Source: CBDIDH01 sp965277595
GTDB lineage: Bacteria > Planctomycetota > Planctomycetia > Isosphaerales > Isosphaeraceae
Length of the DNA stretch: 64,000 nt
Assembly (NCBI GenBank): GCA_965277595.1
Contig: CBDIDH010000001.1
Location: 1,426,001-1,490,000, forward strand
Direction: 5' to 3'
A program made the translations under genes and the position numbers. Each line of letters opens with the position of its first letter. The first letter of the stretch is position 1. This document shows, one piece after another, positions 17,245 to 26,897 of the stretch. The notes under the pieces are model-generated. The model searched no databases, was not told where the DNA came from, and saw only the letters and a program-made list of their open reading frames with translations.

Positions 17245-19101
17245 ATGACAATCACCACTGAGAACCTGAACGCGGTCGGGCTTTGTCTCGCCTTGACGCT
17301 CGTACTGACTCCGGTGGTGCGTTCCCTGGCGCGGCACTTTGGCGTGGTGGCGCGGCCGAGGAGCGACCGCTGGCATAAGCGTCCCACGGCCTTGATGGGG
17401 GGGATCGCGATCTTCCTGCCCGTCACGCTCGTGGGTTTGACGATGACAGCGAAGGGGACGCAGTCTTATGTTATTATCTTCTCGTCAATGTTTCTGTTTC
17501 TGGTCGGTCTTGTCGATGATTTCTTGAACTTGAAGCCCTATCAGAAGCTGATCGGCCAGTTACTCGGGGCGATGCCCGTCATTTACTGCGGCCTGACCCT
17601 GCCCTGGACGGGATCTCCCGCGCTGGATGTCGCGGTCACAATCCTCTGGCTAGTGGGGATCACCAACGCGGTGAACCTACTGGACAACATGGACGGCCTC
17701 GCGGCGGGTGTGGCGATGATCGCGGCGGGCTTTCTGGCGCTAAATTTCGGAAGCAATGGCCGTCCCGCCGAGGCTGTCTCGATCGCCGTTCTGGCCGCGG
17801 CGCTCCTGGGCTTCCTGGTGTACAACTCACACCCGGCAAGTATCTTCATGGGAGACTGCGGGTCGCTTTTCGTCGGGTTCTTCCTGGCGGCCTCGGCGAT
17901 GCTGAACCCGGGGCAGGGTCGATCGCGGAGCTTCCTGCCCGTGCTGGTGGTTCCGGTGCTAATTCTCTTCCTGCCCATCTTTGATACCACGCTCGTCCTG
18001 ATGATGAGGAAGCTCGCCGGGCGTTCCGCCTCGCAAGGGGGGCGCGACCACACGTCGCACCGCCTGGTGGCGTTGGGCCTGTCCGAGCGTCGGGCGGTCT
18101 GGGTGCTTTATGCCTTCTCAGTCGTCTCGGGGTTGCTGGCCCTGGCGGTGCGAGACATGACGCTGGACGTTAGCCTGGCGGCAATCGCCGGGTTCACGAT
18201 TGTGCTGGCACTGCTGGGGGTCCACGTGGCGGGGGTCAAGGTGTATGACGAGAAGAACGACAAAGGGTCAGACGATCATCCTCTCGTCTCGTTCCTGGTG
18301 AATCTCTCGTACAAGCGCCGGGTCTTTGAGGTCTTGCTCGACGTCTTGTTGATCGTGCTGAGCTATTATGCGGCGACGATGTTCACGTCCGGGCCGATCG
18401 AGGGAGCCGTGGAGCGGGACCAGTTTTTCCGGACGGTTCCCGTGCTCGTTTTCGTCAAGGTCTCGGTCTTTCTGGTCATGGGGGTGTATCGCGGCCTCTG
18501 GCGATACGTCAGCCTTGACTCCTTGGTCACCTATGCCAGGGCGGTCCTGGTCTCCTCAGCGCTGAGCGTCCTGATTCTCGTCCTTGCCTTCCGATTCCAG
18601 GGCTATTCACGGGCTGTCTTTGTCCTTGACGGCCTGATTCTCCTGCTGGCCGTCGCCGGGTGCCGGATGGCCTTCCGGTTGCTCCGAAGCGTCCTGCCAC
18701 ACTCACCACGCGAGGGGGGTCGGCGCGTCTTGATTTACGGGGCGGGAGACGCGGGCGAACTGGTGCTTCGCGAGCTTCGGAACAACCGGGGGCTCGGCCT
18801 GACGCCGGTCGGATTCGTCGACGATGATCCGCTCAAGGCGGGCAAGGTGATTCACGGCCTTCGGGTCTTCGCGGGCAAGGAATCGTTCGGTGCGGCCCTT
18901 GATGACGCGAAGGCCGAGCAGGTCTTGCTCTCAATCTCGAAAATCTCGGAGTCGAGACTGCGCGAGGTCGTCGGCGAGTGCGAACAGGCGGGCGTGGGTC
19001 TGAAACGAGTTCGCATCATGATCGAGTCACTGGTGGAACCGACCGATGAGCTGGCCCGCCCATCCTCCATCAGTCTCACTTCCAGCGCCGTTACGGTCTA
19101 G
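17245..19101 (+). CDS. WecA-type polyprenyl-phosphate sugar-1-P transferase fused to CapD-type N-terminal half
   Basis: 618-aa two-part membrane protein. Residues 1 to about 345 are a MraY/WecA-family transferase with about 10-11 helices: VDDFLNLKPYQKL, NLLDNMDGLAAG, HPASIFMGDCGSLFVGF and the GRDHTSHRLV histidine motif. It should load a sugar-1-phosphate onto undecaprenyl phosphate. Residues about 350-618 match the front half of CapD/WbpM-type proteins: four helices (from YKRRVFEVLLDVLL) and a Rossmann domain (VLIYGAGDAGELVLREL, then VGFVDDDPLKAG). The catalytic SDR domain that normally follows is absent. The second half may therefore be a membrane-docked NAD- or nucleotide-binding module. 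It ends convergently with the next gene, 30 bp away. Confidence 0.9.
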   Translation: MTITTENLNAVGLCLALTLVLTPVVRSLARHFGVVARPRSDRWHKRPTALMGGIAIFLPVTLVGLTMTAKGTQSYVIIFSSMFLFLVGLVDDFLNLKPYQKLIGQLLGAMPVIYCGLTLPWTGSPALDVAVTILWLVGITNAVNLLDNMDGLAAGVAMIAAGFLALNFGSNGRPAEAVSIAVLAAALLGFLVYNSHPASIFMGDCGSLFVGFFLAASAMLNPGQGRSRSFLPVLVVPVLILFLPIFDTTLVLMMRKLAGRSASQGGRDHTSHRLVALGLSERRAVWVLYAFSVVSGLLALAVRDMTLDVSLAAIAGFTIVLALLGVHVAGVKVYDEKNDKGSDDHPLVSFLVNLSYKRRVFEVLLDVLLIVLSYYAATMFTSGPIEGAVERDQFFRTVPVLVFVKVSVFLVMGVYRGLWRYVSLDSLVTYARAVLVSSALSVLILVLAFRFQGYSRAVFVLDGLILLLAVAGCRMAFRLLRSVLPHSPREGGRRVLIYGAGDAGELVLRELRNNRGLGLTPVGFVDDDPLKAGKVIHGLRVFAGKESFGAALDDAKAEQVLLSISKISESRLREVVGECEQAGVGLKRVRIMIESLVEPTDELARPSSISLTSSAVTV

Positions 19102-19131
19102 GTGGTTCGAGAAACAACGCGAACCCAGCGG

Positions 19132-20154
19132 CTATCTGACAGGCGCATGGCGCGAGGAAGCCTCGCGAGGGCGTCGCAGATGGTTCGTGAAATCGTCAAA
19201 CGAAGCCAGCTTGATCGGGAAGTGAGGCGGGGCGACACCGACCCGAGCGAGGTCGACGCGTAATCTTCGGCGCGAGGCGAGACGCCGCCAATCGCGAAGC
19301 GCATCCAGTTTGCCGAGAAGAAAAGGGCGAGCGCGGCCCCGGGCAAGTCTCCAGAGCGCCTGAGCCAGCACAAAACCAAGGTGAGGCACGAGCGCGGCGA
19401 GAAGCCAGGCGGCTGGAAGGTTGGTCCAGAAGAGGATCTCGCCGTTGCGAGACATTCGCCGCTGGAGCGCGGGACGGCCATGATCGTAGCTGGCCGAGAC
19501 CTCGTGCAAGATTCGGCAGGCCGGCGTGAAGACACAGGTATACCCCGCCCATCGCAGCCGGAAGGCGAGGTCGACGTCTTCATAATACGAACCGAACGAG
19601 GAATCGTAGGGACCGACACGACGCAAGGCCGAGACCCGGTAAAAGGCGCTCGATCCGCTCGCCCCGAAGACGAGTCCGGCGGGACGATCGGCCCAGAGTG
19701 TCGACGGCTGGCCATGACCGCGCTTGCTCGGCCAGCCGACGAGGGCATACGAGTCGCCGGCCGAGTCAACGCGGTTCGGCTCGGAACGGACCAGAACGAG
19801 CGGGGCGACCGAGCCGACGCTCGGATCAATGAACGGAGCCAGGCCCGCCTCGATCCAGCCGGGGGTCACCTCGGTGTCGTTATTGAGAAGCTGAACGAAC
19901 TCACCTCGGGCCGAGGCAAGGCCCGCGTTCGCCGCGGCGCAAAAGCCGCCGTTCTCGGAGAGTCGGAGGAGTCGGACCCAGGGTTGCTCCTCGACGATCC
20001 AGGCGGCGGTGTCGTCGGTCGAGGCGTCGTCGACGACGATGATCTCAACGGCGATGTCGCGCGGCAGGTGGCGGGCGACGCTCGCCAGGCAGACTTCCAG
20101 CCAGGCCCGGCCGTTGTAAGTCGGGATCACGACGGAGCAAAGGGGCGGGGTCAC
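19132..20154 (-). CDS. Family 2 glycosyltransferase
   Basis: GT-A-fold transferase of about 340 aa. Motifs in order: SVVIPTYNGRAWLEVCL, VVDDASTDDTAAWI, LLNNDTEVTPGW (DxD-like metal/nucleotide site) and YYEDVDLAFRLRWAG (acceptor-side ED). The C terminus has two hydrophobic stretches that may associate with the membrane. The GTG at 20154 overlaps the stop of the upstream phosphoglycosyl transferase gene in a GTGA arrangement, so the two are translationally coupled. The frame opens further upstream, but only into that gene. Likely adds a sugar to the polyprenyl-linked repeat unit. Confidence 0.9.
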   Translation of the reverse strand: MTPPLCSVVIPTYNGRAWLEVCLASVARHLPRDIAVEIIVVDDASTDDTAAWIVEEQPWVRLLRLSENGGFCAAANAGLASARGEFVQLLNNDTEVTPGWIEAGLAPFIDPSVGSVAPLVLVRSEPNRVDSAGDSYALVGWPSKRGHGQPSTLWADRPAGLVFGASGSSAFYRVSALRRVGPYDSSFGSYYEDVDLAFRLRWAGYTCVFTPACRILHEVSASYDHGRPALQRRMSRNGEILFWTNLPAAWLLAALVPHLGFVLAQALWRLARGRARPFLLGKLDALRDWRRLASRRRLRVDLARVGVAPPHFPIKLASFDDFTNHLRRPREASSRHAPVR

Positions 20155-21245
20155 GGCGCCTTCGCCTCCTTCGCGATCGGTCGTTTCGAGGCCCACGACG
20201 TCTTGCCCCAGGCGATATGCTGAATGGTCATGAAAAGAATGCGAAAGTCGATTGAGAACGACCAACGCTGGATGTAATCGAGGTCATACTGAATGCGCTT
20301 GCGGAGCGAGGTTCGTCCGCGCCAGCCGTGGACCTGAGCCCAGCCGGTCATTCCGCCGGGGACCGAGTGGCGGAGGTCGTAATCGGGAACCGACTCGCGG
20401 AACTCGTTGACGAAGATCGGCCGTTCGGGGCGAGGGCCGACGAGGCTCATGTCGCCGACGAGGACGTTGAAAAGCTGGGGAAGCTCGTCGATGTTCGTGT
20501 GCCGGAGCCAGTCGCCGATCCGGGTGCATCGGGCGTCGTGGAAGGAGGCCCAGATCGGCCCGGTTTGCCCCTCGGCGTCGTTCCGCATGCTCCGGAATTT
20601 GATGATCCGGAAAACGCGGCCTCCCTGGCCAATCCGTTCCTGAAGATAGAAGATCGGCCGACCGGTCGTGATCAGGATCGCCATGGAGACGATCGCGAAG
20701 AGGGGAGAAAGGACGAGCAAGCCGAGCGCCGCGGCGACAACATCGACCGCGCGCTTGGCGAGTCGACCCCAGGGCACGGGCCAATCGAAAAGGCGGGTCG
20801 GATGGCGTCCATTGTCGCCCGATCCGGGCGCGGGAAGGTCAACCGCCGAGGCTTCGTCGCCGACCCAGTGAACGGCGATATCGGAGTTGCTCAGGCGGGC
20901 CATTCTCGGCCGGAGTCGCCTGGCGGGTCGACCCGTGAGGGCGACGACGACGTGAGTTGCCCGAGACCGATCGAGCAATTCGTCGAGCCGATCAATTCCG
21001 CCGAGGACCGGGACGGGGTCCGTCCGCGGGTGAACAGCGAGCTGTCGGCCGCGACCGATGCCACCGGCATAGCGCGGGTGGCCGGCGTCGACGAAGCCGA
21101 CGACCGGAAGGCCCGCCCAGGGGCCTCGGCTCAGGCTCCGGGCGAGCCGTCGGCTGTCGCGTCGGGCGCCGACGATCAGGACCCGACCCGGAGCGGGTCG
21201 GCTCAGCCGTCCCGCCTTGCCGGTCAACTCCAGGGGATTGTTCAT
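20151..21245 (-). CDS. Polyprenyl-phosphate glycosyl-1-phosphate transferase (monotopic PGT)
   Basis: 364-aa bacterial sugar transferase that starts repeat-unit assembly on undecaprenyl phosphate. The N-terminal third is Rossmann-like (RVLIVGARRDSRRLA, VVGFVDAG), as in WcaJ-type proteins, but the usual four-helix bundle before it is missing. The re-entrant membrane helix is KRAVDVVAAALGLLVLSP. The catalytic core is complete: YLQERIGQGGRVFRIIKFRS, NIDELPQLFNVLVGDMSLVG and VPGGMTGWAQVHGWRG. This is the second initiating enzyme type in the locus beside the WecA-type fusion. It is divergent from the GT2 gene at 21480. Confidence 0.93.
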   Translation of the reverse strand: MNNPLELTGKAGRLSRPAPGRVLIVGARRDSRRLARSLSRGPWAGLPVVGFVDAGHPRYAGGIGRGRQLAVHPRTDPVPVLGGIDRLDELLDRSRATHVVVALTGRPARRLRPRMARLSNSDIAVHWVGDEASAVDLPAPGSGDNGRHPTRLFDWPVPWGRLAKRAVDVVAAALGLLVLSPLFAIVSMAILITTGRPIFYLQERIGQGGRVFRIIKFRSMRNDAEGQTGPIWASFHDARCTRIGDWLRHTNIDELPQLFNVLVGDMSLVGPRPERPIFVNEFRESVPDYDLRHSVPGGMTGWAQVHGWRGRTSLRKRIQYDLDYIQRWSFSIDFRILFMTIQHIAWGKTSWASKRPIAKEAKAP

Positions 21246-21479
21246 TGCGATTCACCGATCCATCGGTGTCGGGCTCGGGGTCGCTCGACAGCCGGGCCCG
21301 AGCCCGGTTCGGCCCCGACGGACTGGACTACGCGGGCCGCCCCTCCGTCCTCGGGGCATGGCCTTTACGGAATTCCTTCAAGCTCTTCCATCGGACAAAC
21401 CGACGCTTTCTTCCAGTTATTCCGGTAAGATTACAAGGTCTGGAACGAACGCCGAACCGGTGACGAGAAGGTTGATCGC

Positions 21480-22550
21480 GTGGACCGACCCGATCCCCCG
21501 ATGTCCTGGAACGCTCCACCGCTGGTCACGGCGGTGATCGTCAATTACAACTCCTGGGGCGACGTTGGCCGCCTGGTCGCCTCGCTGGCGGCCTCGGCCG
21601 AGGTTGTTTCCGGGCGTTGCGAGGTCGTCGTCGTCGACAACGCTTCGGAAGGCCCCCTTCCCGACGCACTCCGGCCGACGCCGAAGGGGGTCAGGCTCAT
21701 CTCCCGAAACGAGAATGGCGGTTTCGCCGTCGGTGTCAACGATGGCTGGCGGGCGTCTCGCTCGCCCTGGCTCTTGCTGCTCAACCCGGACGTTCTTGCC
21801 GGCGAGAACCTCCTGGCGTCGGTCGTTGATCGTGTGCTTCAGTACGAGCCTCGCGGTCGGAAGCCTCCTGGAATCGTCGGCTTCGGTTTACGCAACCCCG
21901 ACGGCACCCGACAGCCGTCGGTCGGAACCTTTCCGAACCTGGCTCGGGCCGTCTGGGAGCAGTTGATACCGCGCTCTCGACGGAAATACCAGGCCGTTTG
22001 GCGAACGAAAGCCGGTCCCGTCGCCTGGGTCACCGGAGCCTGCGTCCTGGTCAACACCGCCTTGCTCAACGAGCTAGGCGGGCTGGACGAAGACTTCTTT
22101 TTATATTATGAGGAGGTCGCGCTCTGCCGGTCGGCCCAACGGCATGGCTGGGACGTCGAATTTGATCCGACCGTGGAGGTCGTTCATTTAAGCCCCTTAC
22201 AAAATCGGGCGGTGACCCCGAGAATGCGGGTCATCACCCGGCACAGCAAGTTGCTTTATTTCCGTAAACACGCAGCCCGCTGGGAGTTCCTGGCGCTTTG
22301 CGCCGTGGTCGCGACCGAGGCCCGGTTCTTCGGAGCGTTGGCCCGTGCCCGAGGTCAGGGCGAAGAGGTTCGAGCCTGGCGGACGATTGCCAGGGTCGAG
22401 GCGGCTCTTCGCGGCGGAGCCCGGCTGGGGGGTCGCGACGTCCTTGGCCTGGCCGATGGCGTTCCGATTCCGGTCGAGCGGACCGTTCGAGACAAGTCGG
22501 GGCCGGCGGCGGCCCGGATCAAGGCGGGTCAGGTCGGCAAGCTTGAGTAG
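21480..22550 (+). CDS. Family 2 glycosyltransferase (rhamnosyltransferase-like)
   Basis: 356-aa GT-A transferase with VIVNYNSWGDVGRLV at the N terminus, EVVVVDNASEG, LLLNPDVLAGENLL, and LDEDFFLYYEEVALC near the C-terminal part. This arrangement is typical of dTDP-rhamnosyl and related transferases; donor specificity is inferred. A GTG at 21480 starts the frame and an ATG at 21501 is an alternative. A tail of about 80 residues after the catalytic core has charged, helix-forming composition. It is divergent from the phosphoglycosyl transferase gene (234 bp between starts) and followed 50 bp later by the GT-C-like gene. Confidence 0.9.
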   Translation: MDRPDPPMSWNAPPLVTAVIVNYNSWGDVGRLVASLAASAEVVSGRCEVVVVDNASEGPLPDALRPTPKGVRLISRNENGGFAVGVNDGWRASRSPWLLLLNPDVLAGENLLASVVDRVLQYEPRGRKPPGIVGFGLRNPDGTRQPSVGTFPNLARAVWEQLIPRSRRKYQAVWRTKAGPVAWVTGACVLVNTALLNELGGLDEDFFLYYEEVALCRSAQRHGWDVEFDPTVEVVHLSPLQNRAVTPRMRVITRHSKLLYFRKHAARWEFLALCAVVATEARFFGALARARGQGEEVRAWRTIARVEAALRGGARLGGRDVLGLADGVPIPVERTVRDKSGPAAARIKAGQVGKLE

Positions 22551-22600
22551 GTGAGATCGGGGCGTCAGGAAGACGCCTCTCTTCGAAAGGACGGACCCGC

Positions 22601-24202
22601 GTGTCGTTGACGAAACGGGTTGCCAGGATCGGCGTCTTAACGGCCGCCGCGGCGATTTTGGTCTTCTGGTTTGACCATCACGCCGAGGTCACCTTCGCGG
22701 ATGGCCTGAGGTATATCCGCGAGGCCCAGCAGATTGACCGCGGCGACCTGGCCGGCGGCCTGCTCCGGGCCGTCGATCACCCGATGCACCCATTGGCCAT
22801 CGTCGCCGCGCATCGGGCCTTGATCGATCGCAACGGCCCTTACGAAGGGCAGGGGCCTTTTGACTGGCAGACGGCCGCGCAGGCCGCATCAGCCCTGGGG
22901 TTGGTGCTTCTGGCGATGCCGTTGTACCTTCTCGGCCGCGCGCTGTTCGAAGATGAGACGACGGCAATCCTTGGATGTGCCCTGTTTTATGTCAACCCGG
23001 TTGTTGCCTACGTCGGTGTGAACGTCCTCAGCGAAACCACGTTTCTTCTGTTCTGGATCTGGGGACTCTGGGCGGCTGTCCGGTTCCTTCGCGAGGGGCG
23101 TTTTCTCTGGCTTCCCCCCGCGATCGCCTTCGGTGCCCTGGCCTATCTGACCCGGCCCGAAGGGCTCTTGTTGCATCTGGCGCTCGTGGCCACGCTCCTG
23201 CTCTTGCCGGTTCACCGATCGACCCGGATTTACTGGCCGAGGTGGTGGTCGGCCCTGGCCCTTTTGGTGATCGGCCCGGCTCTGCTGGTCGGACCGTATG
23301 TGGCCATCAAGGGGGGATTGGGAACGAAACCGGCGGTCGCCCGGGTGATCGGTACGATGGCGGAAGCTCCCCCGGCCGCGCTGGAACGCGAGCACCTGCC
23401 GATCGTCGGCCAGTCCACCGCGCAGACATACGCGCTCGCGGCCGAGCGGACCGCGCGGGCCTTTCGAGGAGCCTTGACCTGGCCATTGGTCCCCTTCGCG
23501 GTCCTCGGCCTTGTGATGATCCGGCCCGGAACGGATCGGGTCCGGATCTGGATCTTTCTGGGCGTGATTTTGTCAGCCTCGGCCGTGGCGCTGGCGCGTC
23601 TGCACGCCACGGGGGGATATCTCACGGCGAGGCATGCCTTGGTGCCCGCGACGCTCTTGACGCTCGCCGCGGCCAATGGAATCGTCTGGCTCTTGCGAAA
23701 CACGGTGATTGACGCCTCGCAATTTCGGCTTGGCGAGGGAAGGTTTCGACCTGGCCCGGCGGTCTGGATCGGAATCGTCGGCGCTCTGGTGATCTGGCCG
23801 ATCTTCCGGGGGGCGACGCCGTACAACAGCAGCTTCGCCCCATACCGGATGGTTGGCGAGTGGATCTCCGGCGCGCCTCAGACCGAAAACCGGGTGCTTG
23901 ACCTGACCGACTGGTGTCTCTTCTTCGGCAACCGACCCGGTTTCGGAATCGGCAAGGTCGAGGAGGCGGCGGCCCGTCCCGAAACGCGCTGGGTGGTGCT
24001 CCGCGAGGCGCATCTTGAGGGCCACGGCCTCTCCAGTCGGCTCGCCCGAGACCTGATCGACGGCCGGGAGCCTGTCGGTCGGTTCCCCGCGGAGCCCAAA
24101 CCGGGACAGATCCAGGTGATTGTCTATGATCTCACGACGCCCCCCGCGTCGCCGTCGACGGCCTCGGCCTCAGCCTCGGCTCCTGGCGTCCGCCGACGCT
24201 GA
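22601..24202 (+). CDS. GT-C-type (ArnT/PMT-like) membrane glycosyltransferase, paralogue 1
   Basis: 533-aa protein with about 10-12 transmembrane segments. The first external loop has FADGLRYIREAQQIDRGD, with the acidic residue expected for polyprenyl-phosphate-sugar-dependent GT-C enzymes. GVNVLSETTFLLFWIWGLWA and ALAYLTRPEGLLL are the other family landmarks. The C-terminal soluble part contains the LDLTDWCLFFGNRPGFG region and ends in a Ser/Ala-rich tail. It starts at GTG 22601 after GAAAGGACGG. Two further paralogues are encoded at 52295-53908 and 56527-58095. Donor and acceptor are unknown. Confidence 0.85.
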   Translation: MSLTKRVARIGVLTAAAAILVFWFDHHAEVTFADGLRYIREAQQIDRGDLAGGLLRAVDHPMHPLAIVAAHRALIDRNGPYEGQGPFDWQTAAQAASALGLVLLAMPLYLLGRALFEDETTAILGCALFYVNPVVAYVGVNVLSETTFLLFWIWGLWAAVRFLREGRFLWLPPAIAFGALAYLTRPEGLLLHLALVATLLLLPVHRSTRIYWPRWWSALALLVIGPALLVGPYVAIKGGLGTKPAVARVIGTMAEAPPAALEREHLPIVGQSTAQTYALAAERTARAFRGALTWPLVPFAVLGLVMIRPGTDRVRIWIFLGVILSASAVALARLHATGGYLTARHALVPATLLTLAAANGIVWLLRNTVIDASQFRLGEGRFRPGPAVWIGIVGALVIWPIFRGATPYNSSFAPYRMVGEWISGAPQTENRVLDLTDWCLFFGNRPGFGIGKVEEAAARPETRWVVLREAHLEGHGLSSRLARDLIDGREPVGRFPAEPKPGQIQVIVYDLTTPPASPSTASASASAPGVRRR

Positions 24203-24276
24203 GGCGGGTTGTTCGCATCGGGGTCTTCCGAACGGACCGCCACGGCCAACCATCCCAGGGAGGGGATCGCGGGTCC

Positions 24277-25476
24277 ATGTCATACCGAGAACCGCTCGCC
24301 GTTCGAGCCGACACCGACCGCTGGCCGCACCGACGGTTCCGTCCGATCGTCCCCGGCCGTCGGATCGTGCCGACCGGGTTTCTGGGAATGCTCATCCTCG
24401 TCGCCCTGGTCGAGACTGCGGTGAGCCTGGCCGGAAGCCGGTTCCTGGACATCGTCCCCTTTGGCTGGACCTTCAGCGCCGGGGCCGCGAGCAAGAAAAC
24501 AGTCGGCGCCGACATCCTCTTTCTCGGCGATAGCCTGGTCAAGCACGGCCTTTCGCCCCGGGTCTTCCGCGAGGTGACCGGCCGGTCCGCGTATAACCTC
24601 GCCGCCCCCGCGAGCACGGCGCCGATGACATATACGCTCTATCGCCGGGCCGTTGACGCCGGCGCTCATCCATCGGTGATCGTCTTTGACCTGAAACCAA
24701 GCTTGCAGGTTGGCGGCCTTGAGTACAACGTGCGCAACTTCTCTCAGGTCATGAGCTTCCGCGAACTCTTCGGCGTATGCCGCGCTGTCCGATTTCGAGG
24801 GGCCGTCACCGAACTCATGGTCAATTCCGTGCTCGGCTCCTATCGCTGCCGCCACGAGATTCGCGGCGCGATCTTCGCCGCGCTCGCGGGAAAAAACAGT
24901 CCTTACCTGAATTACAACATCTTGAGTGAACGGAACTTCCAGGTTAATGACGGCGTGAATATCGCCACTCCCAAGCCAACTTACAATGGGACGGTCACGG
25001 AACCGGAACATGCGCATTTGATCTCAAAAGGCTTCTTCGCGAATCGGCTCAACGTGGACTATACCCACCGATTGTTGACTCTTGCTGGTGAACAACGGAC
25101 TCGTACCTACCTGGTCTTACCCCCTTTCGTCGCCGATCTCACGGAACGCCGGAGGCAGACTGGCGCCGAGTTGAAATACGAAGCGTATGTGCGATCGCTT
25201 CAGGATCGCTTCCCCAGGTTGACAGTGCTCGATGCGCGTGCTTCAGGCTATCCGTATTCGGTCTTCATTGACCCGATTCACCTCGACCTGCGAGGAACCC
25301 TGGCCCTAAGTGACGACGTGGCTCAGATCCTCCGCGAGGATCTGAAACAGGTTGATCCGATGCGAGCCCCGAAGCGCTGGATCAAGCTTCCCGCGTACCG
25401 CCCGAGACCGATTCCGCCCGACCTGGAAGACGTTGAACTTTCGCGGGCTAGGATTGGGTTGTCGCAGGGTGAATAA
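24277..25476 (+). CDS. Membrane-anchored SGNH hydrolase-like protein
   Basis: 399 aa with one N-terminal transmembrane helix (about residues 33-52) and an external SGNH-like domain. ILFLGDSLVKHGLSP at 80-94 supplies the GDS block (Ser86), AYNLAAPAST the glycine/Asn region, and VFIDPIHLDLRG near residues 328-339 the Asp-x-x-His pair. The layout resembles AlgX/AlgJ- or DltD-type proteins that add or remove acyl groups on surface polymers. Position inside the exopolysaccharide locus supports O-acetylation of the polymer (inference). It starts at ATG 24277 preceded by AGGGAGGGG. Confidence 0.82.
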   Translation: MSYREPLAVRADTDRWPHRRFRPIVPGRRIVPTGFLGMLILVALVETAVSLAGSRFLDIVPFGWTFSAGAASKKTVGADILFLGDSLVKHGLSPRVFREVTGRSAYNLAAPASTAPMTYTLYRRAVDAGAHPSVIVFDLKPSLQVGGLEYNVRNFSQVMSFRELFGVCRAVRFRGAVTELMVNSVLGSYRCRHEIRGAIFAALAGKNSPYLNYNILSERNFQVNDGVNIATPKPTYNGTVTEPEHAHLISKGFFANRLNVDYTHRLLTLAGEQRTRTYLVLPPFVADLTERRRQTGAELKYEAYVRSLQDRFPRLTVLDARASGYPYSVFIDPIHLDLRGTLALSDDVAQILREDLKQVDPMRAPKRWIKLPAYRPRPIPPDLEDVELSRARIGLSQGE

Positions 25477-25520
25477 GCCGTCTCCGGCCGACATTTTCCG
25501 CCTTCTTGAGGAGGCCATCG

Positions 25521-26786
25521 ATGCGGATTGCCTGGTTCACACACCGATACCACCCTTGTATCGGCGGCGCGGAGAATTTCGGTCGGGCGATGGTCCGGCG
25601 ATTCGTCGATGCCGGGCACGCCGTCGACGTGATCACGAGCGACGCACACGATCTCTGGTATTTCACGAACCGAAGGCGACGCCGGGTCGAGGCGCCCCGG
25701 GTCTCGACCGTCGACGGCGCAAAAGTCCATCGGTTCCCGGTTCGACACCGGCCCATGCAGCGCTACGTCGGCCGACTTTTAAGCTATGCTCCACACTGGC
25801 CGACGCGATGTCGGGTCGCCTCTTACATGCCGATCCTGCCCGGAATCGATCAGGTCCGGGGCGACTATGACGCGGTCTTCGCCGTCGGATTTCCGTACAC
25901 CATCTTTTCCCATGCCGCCTTCCAGACCGCTCGGGCCGCGAAGGCACCGCTCATTCTCTCGCCGTTTCTTCACCTGGCGACACTCGATGACCCGCACCGC
26001 AAGCACTACACGCGTCCGCATCAGATCCGCCTCTTAAACGAGGCCGACTGCGTCGTCGTCCAGACAAATATCGAAGCCGACGCCGTGGCCGACTGGGGCG
26101 TGCCGCGCTCGAATCTTTTGCGTCTGGGCATGGGGTTCGAACGCAAGGACGTTACCGGCGGCGATCGCCGGTCGCTTCGCCAGCGGCTCGGTCTTCCCCC
26201 GGATCGGCCGATTATCGGCCACCTGGCGACCCTTGACCCCAACAAGGGGACGACGGACCTGATCCAGGCGGTCGCCCGACTCAACCGTTCCCGGCCCGAG
26301 GCTGACCCGGTTCAGCTCGTGCTGGCGGGTCCGGCCTCCCCCGCCTTCGAGCAGTTCATGGCCGCGGCGCCCGTCGGCGCCATGCCCTGGCTGAGCCAGC
26401 TTGGTCCGCTGCCGATGGGCGATCTGCCCGACTTCTTCGCCGGTCTCGACCTCTTCGCCATGCCCTCGCGAACCGATTCCTTTGGTATTGTGTTTCTGGA
26501 AGCCTGGGCCAATGGCGTTCCCGTGGTCGCCGCCGCCGCCGGAGGAGTTCCCGAGGTCGTCCGACACGGCGTGACTGGCCTTTTGGTTCCTTTCGGCGAC
26601 CTCGATCGACTCACGGGCGCCTTGATCGCGATGATTTCCGACCCCTTGAAGGCCCGATCGATGGGCCAGGCCGGCCGAGACCTTGTTCGGCACGGATATT
26701 CCTGGGACGATCGCTTCGCCACGCTATCAAGCCGGGTCGAGTCACTCGCCGCCGGTCGTCGCGAAAGGTTCCTGGCCGCCGGTTGA
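25521..26786 (+). CDS. Family 4 glycosyltransferase (GT-B)
   Basis: 421-aa retaining glycosyltransferase. The N-terminal Rossmann half begins MRIAWFTHRYHPCIGGAENF, the usual GG-containing acceptor loop. The C-terminal half has IGHLATLDPNKGTTDLI, VLAGPA and the EX7E-type motif in SFGIVFLEAWANGVPVVAA. A Shine-Dalgarno element GAGGAGG at 25508-25514 fixes the ATG at 25521, although the frame is open five codons further. It is the last gene of the plus-strand exopolysaccharide group. Confidence 0.93.
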   Translation: MRIAWFTHRYHPCIGGAENFGRAMVRRFVDAGHAVDVITSDAHDLWYFTNRRRRRVEAPRVSTVDGAKVHRFPVRHRPMQRYVGRLLSYAPHWPTRCRVASYMPILPGIDQVRGDYDAVFAVGFPYTIFSHAAFQTARAAKAPLILSPFLHLATLDDPHRKHYTRPHQIRLLNEADCVVVQTNIEADAVADWGVPRSNLLRLGMGFERKDVTGGDRRSLRQRLGLPPDRPIIGHLATLDPNKGTTDLIQAVARLNRSRPEADPVQLVLAGPASPAFEQFMAAAPVGAMPWLSQLGPLPMGDLPDFFAGLDLFAMPSRTDSFGIVFLEAWANGVPVVAAAAGGVPEVVRHGVTGLLVPFGDLDRLTGALIAMISDPLKARSMGQAGRDLVRHGYSWDDRFATLSSRVESLAAGRRERFLAAG

Positions 26787-26897
26787 CTCCCCCTTCGGCT
26801 CGCCGGAAAAATCCGAAAGTCGATGAGAACCTCGGCGGGCCGAACTCCCTCTGATGCGTTGTGATCACTTGCTGAGGCCGGGTCGAGGACGACACTC

